Assembly: GCA_015075745.1 (NCBI GenBank)
Contig: JABTTW010000001.1
Location: forward strand, 3,286,001 to 3,350,000
Direction: 5' to 3'
DNA: 64,000 bases
Source of the DNA: Planctomycetia bacterium
GTDB taxonomy: Bacteria > Planctomycetota > Phycisphaerae > UBA1845 > UTPLA1
Shown here: positions 25,422 through 33,589 of the stretch, one piece after another
Position numbering within the stretch: position 1 is the stretch's first letter
Layout: each line of letters starts with the position of its first letter
The notes under the pieces: generated by a model
What the model saw: only the letters and a program-made list of their open reading frames with translations
Database searches by the model: none
What the model was told of the DNA's origin: nothing
Translations under genes and position numbers: made by a program

Positions 25422-27492
25422 TGATTATACCTCGGTTCTTTTTGATCGCCGAAGTCACATCGTCAACGTCCTTTGCCATGACATCGATTCGGTGGGTCTT
25501 CTTGAAAACTCCGAGTTGGTTCTCTATCTGCTCGAGCCATCGCAAAGCTGCCATGTCGTCTTCCGGCGTATTTTGCTCTATGTGCCAGACAGCGAGACTG
25601 TTCTCGGCGCCTGTTAGAGTGATGATGGCGCCGATTGAGTCTGGGAACTTCTCAAACGCTCTGCAGGCTTCCTCGAAAGCTCGCTCGTAAATGAGGCGGC
25701 ATTCGGCAAAATCCTTCTTTGCCCGATAGCAGGACGCAAGCGATCGCCTGGACGCGGCCAATCGCCTTATCCACCAGTTATTATTGGGATCCACCTCAGC
25801 GAGGACCTCGCGGATCGCCAAGGATTCCTGGAGGAGAGCGATGGCCTCATCAAGTCGATCGTCTGAATCGAGCAATTTTCCCCGATCACGGATTATGCAT
25901 GCCTTCGTATGCAGATTCTGACCCAATACGTTTTGCCAGAGCAGGTCATCTGTTTTCCCTTCAAAGAAGGCGCGAGTGATCAGAAGAGCCTTGTCGACGT
26001 GGATATCAGCCTCATCAAGCCGTCCTCTGTCCTGAAAGACATCGGCCAACTGCTGATGTGCCTGCGCAAGAAACCGCACGGTGTCCCCGTCCGGGTCACT
26101 GATCCGCCCGGACATGTCAGTTGATTGCTGGAGCAGGTCAATGGCGTCTTCCATACGCCCTTCATCGCGGGCGATGCCCCCAAAATTCATGAAGCCGGCG
26201 GCGTGGAGCGCTTTCTGATAGTCATTGGTCAACCGGTTGGCGCGCACCCACATGATGCTTGTGCCGACGATGCCCGCCACCAGGACGACGAAGAGGATGG
26301 CCGCAAAGGTCGCCTGAAGCTTGTATCGCTTGAAGGTCCGCCGGAGCAGATACCAGGTGCTGTCAGCCTTGGCCTCGACGGGGAAGCCGTCAAGAAGTCG
26401 CCGGAAATCCTCGGCCAGCGCCGTCGCAGACTGGTAACGCCGCTCAGGTTCCTTTGCCAGAGCACGGGCGATGATGTACTCAAGGTCTTCATCGATCGTA
26501 ATTGGGATTGAGTACTGCTCGTCACCCGCGATGGCCAGCGAAGCTGTCATTTTCGGAGGCTTCTCATTCTCAATGCGCTTGACTACCGCATCGCGCGGGC
26601 CGGTCACGACATAGGGCATCACGCCCGTCAGCGATTGATAGAAGATCACACCGAGTGAGTAGATGTCGGATCGAATGTCGACATCGGCGGTTCTCCCGCC
26701 GGCCTGCTCGGGACTCATGAATGGCGTCGTGCCGAGAACCTGGTCCGTCACGGAGACGGTCATGGATTCCATGTTGAACGGAGATTCCTCGTCGATGTGC
26801 TTGGCCAGACCGAAATCGAGAATGTGCGGTTCGCCGAGCCGGTCGATGAGGATATTGCCCGGCTTCAAGTCGCGGTGGATCACGCCGCGCTGATGGGCGC
26901 TGGCCACTGCGTCGCAGATCTTGATGAACAAGCGAACGCGATCGTGAACAGGCGGCCGATTGAGAAGCATATAATCATCGATGGGGTGACCGTCGACGAA
27001 TTCCATCGCGAGATACTGCCTGCCGTCGACCACCCCGCTGTCTCGCAGTTTGACGATGTTATCGTGATTGAGATGTGAGATGATCGCGGCTTCTCGCTTG
27101 AACCGGTGGCGCTGGTGGTCCGATGAGAGAAGACCGTTCAGCAGCACTTTGACCGCGACGGGTTCGTTCGTAGCCTTGTGAATCGCTTTGTAGACGATGC
27201 CCTGGCCGCCTCGGTCCAGACGAGAATGCACGTCGTAGTCTTGAAGGTGCTGGGCGAGCCAGGCAAGCTGATCATCGTTGTCATGATTTTCAGAAATTGA
27301 TTGATCGCCCCTGTATCTTGCGCCCTCGTGTACTCGTCGAGCTTCATCGAGAGCCCGAAGCACCTGGCGCGCTTCACTTGGAGAGTCATCCGGGAGGAAT
27401 TGAAGCCCGTCACCGTTTGTTGACGACGAGTCGGTCCCGTTTACGTTTGCTGCGTCCTGTGCGCCACCAGCAGGACTTCTCTTGCCGTGCAT
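25369..27492 (-). CDS. Membrane Ser/Thr protein kinase with C-terminal TPR-like region
   Basis: The protein has 707 residues. AGGAGG before ATG 27492 gives the start, so the longer TTG frame is not used. The Hanks-type kinase domain (about 85-350) has LDRGGQGIVYKA, PVAVKVLLNG, HRDLKPGNILIDRLG, ILDFGLAKH and FMSPEQAGG. One membrane segment follows (FAAILFVVLVAGIVGTSIMW), and then about 300 residues of helical repeats outside the membrane (RLDEADIHVDKALLITRAFF). The gene starts 47 bases after the ECF sigma gene, so they are probably one unit. It is typical of the large planctomycete kinase family; the signal is unknown. Confidence 0.93.
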   Translation of the reverse strand: MHGKRSPAGGAQDAANVNGTDSSSTNGDGLQFLPDDSPSEARQVLRALDEARRVHEGARYRGDQSISENHDNDDQLAWLAQHLQDYDVHSRLDRGGQGIVYKAIHKATNEPVAVKVLLNGLLSSDHQRHRFKREAAIISHLNHDNIVKLRDSGVVDGRQYLAMEFVDGHPIDDYMLLNRPPVHDRVRLFIKICDAVASAHQRGVIHRDLKPGNILIDRLGEPHILDFGLAKHIDEESPFNMESMTVSVTDQVLGTTPFMSPEQAGGRTADVDIRSDIYSLGVIFYQSLTGVMPYVVTGPRDAVVKRIENEKPPKMTASLAIAGDEQYSIPITIDEDLEYIIARALAKEPERRYQSATALAEDFRRLLDGFPVEAKADSTWYLLRRTFKRYKLQATFAAILFVVLVAGIVGTSIMWVRANRLTNDYQKALHAAGFMNFGGIARDEGRMEDAIDLLQQSTDMSGRISDPDGDTVRFLAQAHQQLADVFQDRGRLDEADIHVDKALLITRAFFEGKTDDLLWQNVLGQNLHTKACIIRDRGKLLDSDDRLDEAIALLQESLAIREVLAEVDPNNNWWIRRLAASRRSLASCYRAKKDFAECRLIYERAFEEACRAFEKFPDSIGAIITLTGAENSLAVWHIEQNTPEDDMAALRWLEQIENQLGVFKKTHRIDVMAKDVDDVTSAIKKNRGIIMRRISALATDTPQSAKR

Positions 27493-27539
27493 TTCATCTC
27501 TCCTCCTAGGTGAGCGAATCGGGCCCGCGTCCTGCAATG

Positions 27540-28169
27540 TCAGAGCCTCGATCCGGATGATGCATCCGAGGATGAACCATCATCGCTCAAGTAGTCACTT
27601 TGATCGCCCATGAGATGCTTGAGTTCAGTGAGCCCGCGATAACGAAGCGAGCGAACCGAGTTCCTCGTGCGATTCATCTGCAGCGCAACTTCTTCGATTG
27701 AGAGACCAGTCAGGAAGTGTAGTTGCACGACCTCGCGGACATCGGGCCTGAGTCGGGAGAGCGCTACGAGCACTTTTCCCACGGCCTCGGTTCTGGCGGC
27801 CACCCGACTGGGGGTTTTCCCGGGTGATCGAACTTGGTCGAGGAGGTTGATGCAGGAAGTCTTCCACTGGTCTCCGTTGCGTAGAATCCGCTGGCCGCCT
27901 CCTCGCTTCTTCCGTCCGGCATCTCTGATTCTGTTTAAGAGTGCGTTATCGACAATCCGAGTCAACCAGCGATCCAGCGAATCTTCACCATCGCTCCGAA
28001 ACGTATTGAGCCCTCGAAATGCTTTGATACACACTTCCTGAAGAATGTCCTCGGCGACAATCTGGGCCTTGTAAATCGGTGGTATCTTGCGATCGAGATA
28101 TGCCAAGATGGACTTCGACCGCTTGACAATCGCTCTAGACAGAGCAGCTTCACTATCGAGGCATTCCAT
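27540..28169 (-). CDS. ECF-like RNA polymerase sigma factor
   Basis: The protein has 209 residues from ATG 28169, with AAAAGG 8 bases upstream; a TTG at 28190 in the same frame is less likely. Region 2 includes AEDILQEVCIKAFRGLNTFR and WLTRIVDNALLNRIRD. Region 4 has LSRLRPDVREVVQLHFLTGL, SIEEVALQMNRTRNSVRSL and KHLMG, the promoter -35 binding helix-turn-helix. It belongs to the planctomycete-type ECF/RpoE-like factors that are often next to Ser/Thr kinases rather than anti-sigma factors. The kinase downstream may control it. Confidence 0.9.
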   Translation of the reverse strand: MECLDSEAALSRAIVKRSKSILAYLDRKIPPIYKAQIVAEDILQEVCIKAFRGLNTFRSDGEDSLDRWLTRIVDNALLNRIRDAGRKKRGGGQRILRNGDQWKTSCINLLDQVRSPGKTPSRVAARTEAVGKVLVALSRLRPDVREVVQLHFLTGLSIEEVALQMNRTRNSVRSLRYRGLTELKHLMGDQSDYLSDDGSSSDASSGSRL

Positions 28170-28190
28170 GGGTTGGGCCTTTTCTCTCAA

Positions 28191-28934
28191 GATTCCCTAT
28201 TTTACCCGCTATTGCCCCGTATCCTTAAGCGAAAACCACATCGCTTTATCGGGCGCGAGGCTCACCTATCAAGGCGGATTACTTCAGGGTCGATAACGGA
28301 AGCCTTGACCCATAATACTACGAATCGGCGCATAAATGCCTGTTATTTCAAGGGTAAGCGTTCGGGGGCAAAAGGAAAACGGGGATCCCGACCGCCCCTG
28401 AAAGACGCCTTGTCATCAAAATAGTTTTTTCCTGAGCGCGCGGCCCTCAGACGGTGTTAACACAACTTGTGCGGTGCGTACTCCCGAGTATTTTGATGGG
28501 AGGCCATTCGCCGGGGTCATCAAACGTCTCCAAGGTGGAGATGGCCCGGCTTGATGCAGTCACGAGGACGGTCGGTTAGGAATGTGTAAACACTCGGTCC
28601 GAGGAGACGAATTCTGGTCGCCAATATCGCATTCAGGGGGCCATCTTTGCCTGAATCTCGAACACAACAGAATTCATGGCGCTGGGTTTCGCATGCCGAA
28701 TGCCTCCAATGGCGCATCCAGAGTGGATTCCATGAGTACAGTTTGGGAGGCTCCTGTTTAGTGGGCTAAAGGGATGCGCACCGCACATTTTTTGCGTATT
28801 CCGGCCCCGACGACTTACGTCGAGCCTAATAAATGATATAGCAATCTGAATGAGCCTCAGGCTATGAGCGATCATTCGCGGGATTCCCGCGAAAGTCTCC
28901 TGGCCCGCACACCTGTCACGCACTTTTTTCTTAA
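28191..28934. other. 744-base non-coding region upstream of the ECF gene
   Basis: No convincing gene is seen. The base composition is lower in GC than the genes. TTCGCGGG-ATT-CCCGCGAA at 28875-28893 is a perfect 8-base hairpin just past the end of the DUF1501 gene, but no T run follows in its direction of transcription. The rest probably contains promoters for the ECF-kinase unit. Confidence 0.4.
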
Positions 28935-30416
28935 CTACGGTTGAATGGGTCGGCCTGTAAAGGCCTGAATGTCGCGGCCGTCGAGCAGGCCGTCGCCGTT
29001 GAGGTCTGCATTCATCGGATCACATCCCGGGCTACCCGCGCGGAACGACGCCTGATCCGTCACGGCCTCGGCAAATGGGGCGACATCACCAAGGTCAACC
29101 GTACCGTCGCAGTTGAGATCGGCCTGGGCGCAGGACTGGGTGACGCCGCGGAACGTTGGCGTGAAATCCGGGAAGACCGAAGCGAGGTTTGGATTGGCCA
29201 ACCGCTCCTGGATGATCTCGGCGAGGATGTCGCGGTAGTCGATGGTGATGGCGAGGTCGCGCTGCTGGAACAATAGTTCCGGGGCCAGGCCGGGCCACTG
29301 GGTCAGGACCTGTCCGCCGGCGATGTTATTGCCCATGACCAACATGGCGTTTCCGTGACCGTGATCCGTGCCTTCGTCGCCGTTCTCCTCGAGCCGACGG
29401 CCGAATTCGGACATGACAACGACAGTGACATTCTTCCCGCTGGCGGCCAGGACATCGGCGTGCAACGCGGCGAGGGCAGTTGAAAGATCGGTCAGCTTGG
29501 TTGCGAGTACGCCCTCATGCGGGCCCATCTCGATGTGGGTATCCCAACCTCCGATGTCAATGGCGATGGCCTCGACGCCAATCTCCGCCTTGATCAATGC
29601 GGCGGAGGCTTTGAGTGAGCGACCAAAAGGCGAGTCCGGGTATATTGCGGACCCGGCGGGCACATAACCCCCGAAATCAATCGTATCCAACAGGTCGATC
29701 GTGGCCTGGGTCGTCTGAGCCGCTGCGCGGAGCGGATCTGAGGTGAGGTTATAGAGACTATCGAGGGTGGCTCGACGCGTGCCAAGTGTTGCGGGCGGAC
29801 CTTCAAGGCCGAAGTCCGTGATGTCGGCAGAGGGCAGAGCAGCGGGCGCGCCGTTCAGACTCCGGGGCAACAAGTGCTGCATGCCGACTGCGCGGAGCAT
29901 TGAGCCGGGCACGAGGGGCGCAGTCGTCAGAAGGTGGCGCCCCAGCCAACCGGTGAATTGCGAAGGATTCGACGGGTTGCCGAGTTCCATCAGGGCCATG
30001 GCATCGAAATGGGACCGCGACGTGTCGGTCGAGCCGCAAGCATGGACGATGAGAAGGTCGCCATTGGCATAGGCCGGCAAGAGCGGCAGCATGGACGGCG
30101 GAAAACCGAAGAAACCATTGAGATCGGTCGCGGCGAAGGGCTGCCCGCTGCCGGGGGGCGGAATCGCGAGAATCGGGCGCTTGGCGTAGTACTCGGTTTC
30201 GCCATGGGGCACGCACATGGTCATGCCGTCCATCGCCCCGCGAAGGAAGACCGCAATCACCACGTCGCGCGCGGAGCAGAAATCACCTGCCAGGGCAACG
30301 CGCGGCAGCCAAGCTGGCACACTTGCCGCGAGAAGGGTTCCGCCCGATACACCGAGGAACTGGCGGCGCGAGAGCTCCAGATACTCGTGACAACCTTTGC
30401 AGGCGGGTTCACTCAT
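28935..30416 (-). CDS. DUF1501 family protein with Tat signal and dockerin-like C-terminus
   Basis: The protein has 493 residues. A twin-arginine signal (SRRQFLGVSGGTLLAASVPA) exports it folded. The DUF1501 core, a sulfatase/alkaline-phosphatase-like fold, shows VIAVFLRGAMDGMTMCVPHG, GSTDTSRSHFDAMALMELG, IDIGGWDTHIEMGPHEG, VVVMSEFGRRLEENGDEGTD and HGHGNAMLVMGNNIAGG. After residue 435 come two calcium-loop repeats (ADLNCDGTVDLGDVAPF; ADLNGDGLLDGRDIQAF). The DUF1800 gene is just upstream in the same direction; the two families usually co-occur in planctomycetes. The biochemical role is unknown. Confidence 0.93.
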   Translation of the reverse strand: MSEPACKGCHEYLELSRRQFLGVSGGTLLAASVPAWLPRVALAGDFCSARDVVIAVFLRGAMDGMTMCVPHGETEYYAKRPILAIPPPGSGQPFAATDLNGFFGFPPSMLPLLPAYANGDLLIVHACGSTDTSRSHFDAMALMELGNPSNPSQFTGWLGRHLLTTAPLVPGSMLRAVGMQHLLPRSLNGAPAALPSADITDFGLEGPPATLGTRRATLDSLYNLTSDPLRAAAQTTQATIDLLDTIDFGGYVPAGSAIYPDSPFGRSLKASAALIKAEIGVEAIAIDIGGWDTHIEMGPHEGVLATKLTDLSTALAALHADVLAASGKNVTVVVMSEFGRRLEENGDEGTDHGHGNAMLVMGNNIAGGQVLTQWPGLAPELLFQQRDLAITIDYRDILAEIIQERLANPNLASVFPDFTPTFRGVTQSCAQADLNCDGTVDLGDVAPFAEAVTDQASFRAGSPGCDPMNADLNGDGLLDGRDIQAFTGRPIQP

Positions 30417-30460
30417 CGTGCGTACCTCATATCATCCGTTTGCGCGCCAGCCGATTAGTC

Positions 30461-31966
30461 TCAATACCACTGGTAACTCGGTGCGGAGAGTGCCAAAGCG
30501 ACGGCCTCAGCCGACGTGGTCGAATTCGGATTCGCCCCGAGATAACCAAGAATCACACTCTTCTCGTTGGACGGCATTAGATTTCCAAATAGGGCCTGGT
30601 CGATGCGATCGGCCACCGCCGTCCCCGTGGTCGCCCCTTGCAGGAAAGTCGCGATATTCACGTTGAGATGCGTGATGCCGTTGTTCATGAGCTCGGCGGC
30701 CATGTTCCACCGGGGCAGCATCAGGCCGGCCCATGCCTCGAGCCGATCAGGATAACCATCGGGCGGCCCATGATTGAAGGGGAGGTGGCCGGCGCTCAAG
30801 AGTCTGGCTTCCAACTCCGTTCCGGAGCTCCACGCCACCGGCGATAATTCAGCACCCGTTGAGCGCATCGCGGAAACGGCAAAATGGTAGGGTCTCTTAT
30901 GCTTGGGAGTCGCCGATGCAGGATCGAGCGTGGTGAACAAGGTGCGGAGCATCGACTTGATGTCGCCGCCGGTCGCCATGTAAGTGGCCGCAACTGCATC
31001 AACGAGCGATTGTGGTGGGTCGTAGCTCCAGAACTTCCTGCAGAGCTTCTTCGAGATGAAATGCGCCGTCGCGGGATGAGTCGCGAGGATGTCCAGGGCC
31101 ATCACGCCATCGTTCATCCCGCCGCCGGCCGGGAAATTCACACCGAGAAATGTCTTGGCGGTGTCATCGTGCCAGTTGGGATGGAATATGAAATTCCATG
31201 TGATCGTTTCGGGATTACCATAATGATCGACTCCCCAGCCGGTCAGAATGCGAGCGAGCTCCTCGATATCGCCTTGCGAGTACCCGGCGTCAACGCCGAG
31301 AGAATGCAACTCCATCAGCTCGCGGGCATAGTTTTCGTTGGGATTGCCGCCGATGCTGGTTTCATTATCCAGATAGAACATCATCACCGCGCTTTGGGCG
31401 GTGGCGGCGAGCAACTGGGGGAAAGTGGTCATTGCATTTGCGCGGATCGTGTCTCGCAGCCAAACAGGGAAGAGCCAAGGGATATGGCTCTTGCCGCTTT
31501 CGACGCTGAAGTGGTCGTTCCAGAACTCGACCATCTTCTCAAATAGCTGCCGCTTGCTGTAGACCGACCGGACGACGGTGGACTCGATGCACTGGTGCAT
31601 GATGTACACCGGTGATTGGAAACCCTTGAGTGAGGCCGGGTCGTAGTTCAGGAAGTAGTAGGGGGCAATCCGAGCATCAGTTGCACTATCGTCGATTGAA
31701 GATGGGTTCAATTGATACTCAAGGTATCCGTGATAGCCGAGTGTGTCGGCGAGCAGTTGCTCTTGCTGCGTCCAGCCAAAGGTGAGTCGATCAATGAGGA
31801 ATCTGCCGGCATCGGGCCGCGGAGCAGCCTGCGTCCGGGAGGGGCTCATCGCCGCGAGCGAGGACAACCCGCCAAAGAGCAAAGCCCGGCGAGAGACGAA
31901 TTCCTCCGCCTTTCGCATGTCCTCTCCCAACCCGACACGTTGGGCAAGTTGTCGTAAGAAACTCAT
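30461..31966 (-). CDS. DUF1800 family exported protein
   Basis: The protein has 501 residues from ATG 31966, with GGGAG 12 bases upstream; the open frame extends 14 codons further. The N-terminus has a Tat-like SRRALLFGGLSSLAAM. DUF1800 motifs are RFLIDRLTFGWTQQEQ, WNDHFSVESGKSHIPW, PQLLAATAQSAVMMFYLDN, NENYARELMELHSLGVDAGY, RILTGWG and HPATAHFISKKLCRKFW. It precedes the DUF1501 gene by 44 bases, so they form a transcription unit. The function of this pair is not established; they may make a secreted enzyme complex. Confidence 0.92.
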   Translation of the reverse strand: MSFLRQLAQRVGLGEDMRKAEEFVSRRALLFGGLSSLAAMSPSRTQAAPRPDAGRFLIDRLTFGWTQQEQLLADTLGYHGYLEYQLNPSSIDDSATDARIAPYYFLNYDPASLKGFQSPVYIMHQCIESTVVRSVYSKRQLFEKMVEFWNDHFSVESGKSHIPWLFPVWLRDTIRANAMTTFPQLLAATAQSAVMMFYLDNETSIGGNPNENYARELMELHSLGVDAGYSQGDIEELARILTGWGVDHYGNPETITWNFIFHPNWHDDTAKTFLGVNFPAGGGMNDGVMALDILATHPATAHFISKKLCRKFWSYDPPQSLVDAVAATYMATGGDIKSMLRTLFTTLDPASATPKHKRPYHFAVSAMRSTGAELSPVAWSSGTELEARLLSAGHLPFNHGPPDGYPDRLEAWAGLMLPRWNMAAELMNNGITHLNVNIATFLQGATTGTAVADRIDQALFGNLMPSNEKSVILGYLGANPNSTTSAEAVALALSAPSYQWY

Positions 31967-32104
31967 TTTGCTATTCGTCTCCCGCGCCCCCGCAACCGCA
32001 TCGACCAAGTGCCTTGCAGTCTTTCCGCTTCCTCTTCGCAGTTTCGTTGTACAGCCTGCTCGAAGTCCCGAGTCCCCAAGGCCGCGGCCGTCATTATCGT
32101 TTCA

Positions 32105-33274
32105 TCACAACCCTAGCAAAATATCCGTGAAGCCCGGAACGTCGGCTTCGTCGACCAGCAGGTCGCCGTTCATGTCCGAGGCGCATAGCTCGTCCCCAAC
32201 CGGAACGGCGCCGAGGACAAGCTCGGTGAATCGCAGGATGTCCCGTCCGTTTACCTGCCCGTTGCCTGACGTATCGCCCAGCAGGGAAGAAGGGCAGGGG
32301 TCACATACGTCGCCCTGACCATCGGAGTCGGTGTCCTCCTGGCCGGGGTTTTGATCGTTCGGACAGTTGTCGCAGCCGTCGACGACGGTGTCGCTGTCCG
32401 AATCGGCCGGGCAGCCATTCTGGTCAATTGAGTTTGCACAGGCAGGCGTGTTTGCGCAGAGATCGATGTCGTTGTTCACGCCATCTCCGTCGTCGTCGAG
32501 CGTCGAGCAACCGCTGCCGTCAACGGGAGTCGCCGGCGCCGTGACGGGACAAAAGTCATCGGGATCGGGAACGCCGTCGGCGTCGGAATCCGCCAGGGCG
32601 ACGATTCGCAAGTCGTCGTAGTGAGCCGCGTCGCTTCCGCCGCCGTCGATGTTATAGAAGTCCACATCGGCGATGGTGTCGGAGGTTGCGGAGCTGAAGC
32701 CGAGGCCGTTCGCGACGCGAACACCGTCGAGGTAAAGTGACACCTTCCGGACGCCGACCGCGTAATTCATGTTGAGCTTGAAGACATGCCAGGAATTGCG
32801 TGATATGACCACGGATGTGTTGAAGAACCCGGTCCCGTTCCAGACCTTCAGCAATCCTGCATTGTCCACGATGACCGCGGAAACCCGCCGCGCAATCGGT
32901 AGAGAGTCGTCGTAGATGTCGATGCCCCAGCCGGCGCTGGGCGTGCCGACATTGCTCAGGTTCATCGCCCATTCAATCTGGACAATGGGCGAAGCGGCCG
33001 GAACCACCGTGAAGTTGAATGCTCGCCAATACCAATCGGTGAAGGTCGTCACCGATGCATCCAGACGTACGGCACGAGAACCTGTCCGGGCAAGGGCGCT
33101 CTGAACGACACCGCGATTGGCCGTCGCGGGATCGTCGGTCGATTGCCAGACATCCTGACCGAGCAGATCACCGTCCACGAACACGGGGCCTTCAAAACCG
33201 GTTTGATAGACGAGCTGTGCCCGAGCAATAGAGCAGATCGCGAGCACTGGGAGTAGGACAAGAGGAAACCGCAT
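32105..33274 (-). CDS. Secreted LamG-like protein with thrombospondin type 3 and dockerin-like repeats
   Basis: The protein has 389 residues from ATG 33274 (signal MRFPLVLLPVLAICSIARAQ). Residues 20-220 are a concanavalin/LamG-like beta-sandwich (LVYQTGFEGPVFVDGDLLGQ; HYDDLRIVAL). Aspartate-rich calcium loops follow (DSDADGVPDPDDFCP; DDDGDGVNNDIDLC; DSDGQGDVCDPCP). The end is dockerin-like (GDTSGNGQVNGRDILRF; SDMNGDLLVDEADVPGFTD). It may bind carbohydrate or act as a surface adhesin; this is inference. Confidence 0.85.
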   Translation of the reverse strand: MRFPLVLLPVLAICSIARAQLVYQTGFEGPVFVDGDLLGQDVWQSTDDPATANRGVVQSALARTGSRAVRLDASVTTFTDWYWRAFNFTVVPAASPIVQIEWAMNLSNVGTPSAGWGIDIYDDSLPIARRVSAVIVDNAGLLKVWNGTGFFNTSVVISRNSWHVFKLNMNYAVGVRKVSLYLDGVRVANGLGFSSATSDTIADVDFYNIDGGGSDAAHYDDLRIVALADSDADGVPDPDDFCPVTAPATPVDGSGCSTLDDDGDGVNNDIDLCANTPACANSIDQNGCPADSDSDTVVDGCDNCPNDQNPGQEDTDSDGQGDVCDPCPSSLLGDTSGNGQVNGRDILRFTELVLGAVPVGDELCASDMNGDLLVDEADVPGFTDILLGL

Positions 33275-33589
33275 GAGCGACGCTGCCTTTTTGAGGCCGT
33301 ACCACGGCCGATTGGAAATTCGTCGGCAAGCGGGCGATCGAGCCATCGGCTCAGGAATAGACGGCAGGAACTTCTTTCACCCGATGTAGATAGGATACGC
33401 CACTGGGGGCCGGTTTTCAAGAATTGTGGCGCCTCATAAATGCGTCTGCTCGCGGTTCAGGCATTACCAATCGCTGCATTATTGGGTGTTTCACGAGCGA
33501 GGGTGCATAACCGCACAGAAGGCGACGTGGGGGGTCGGTTTACTCTTTGAATCATCCTGCGTCGGCGAGCGTCTTGAGCCCCGGGCTCG
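33275..33589. other. 315-base non-coding gap
   Basis: This lies between two minus-strand genes. No gene, RNA motif or clear terminator is visible. Confidence 0.4.

Noticed and set aside
28633..28923. 96-codon minus-strand frame in the 28191-28934 gap
   Set aside because: No ribosome site, domain or conserved-looking segment; Arg/Cys/His mix typical of chance.
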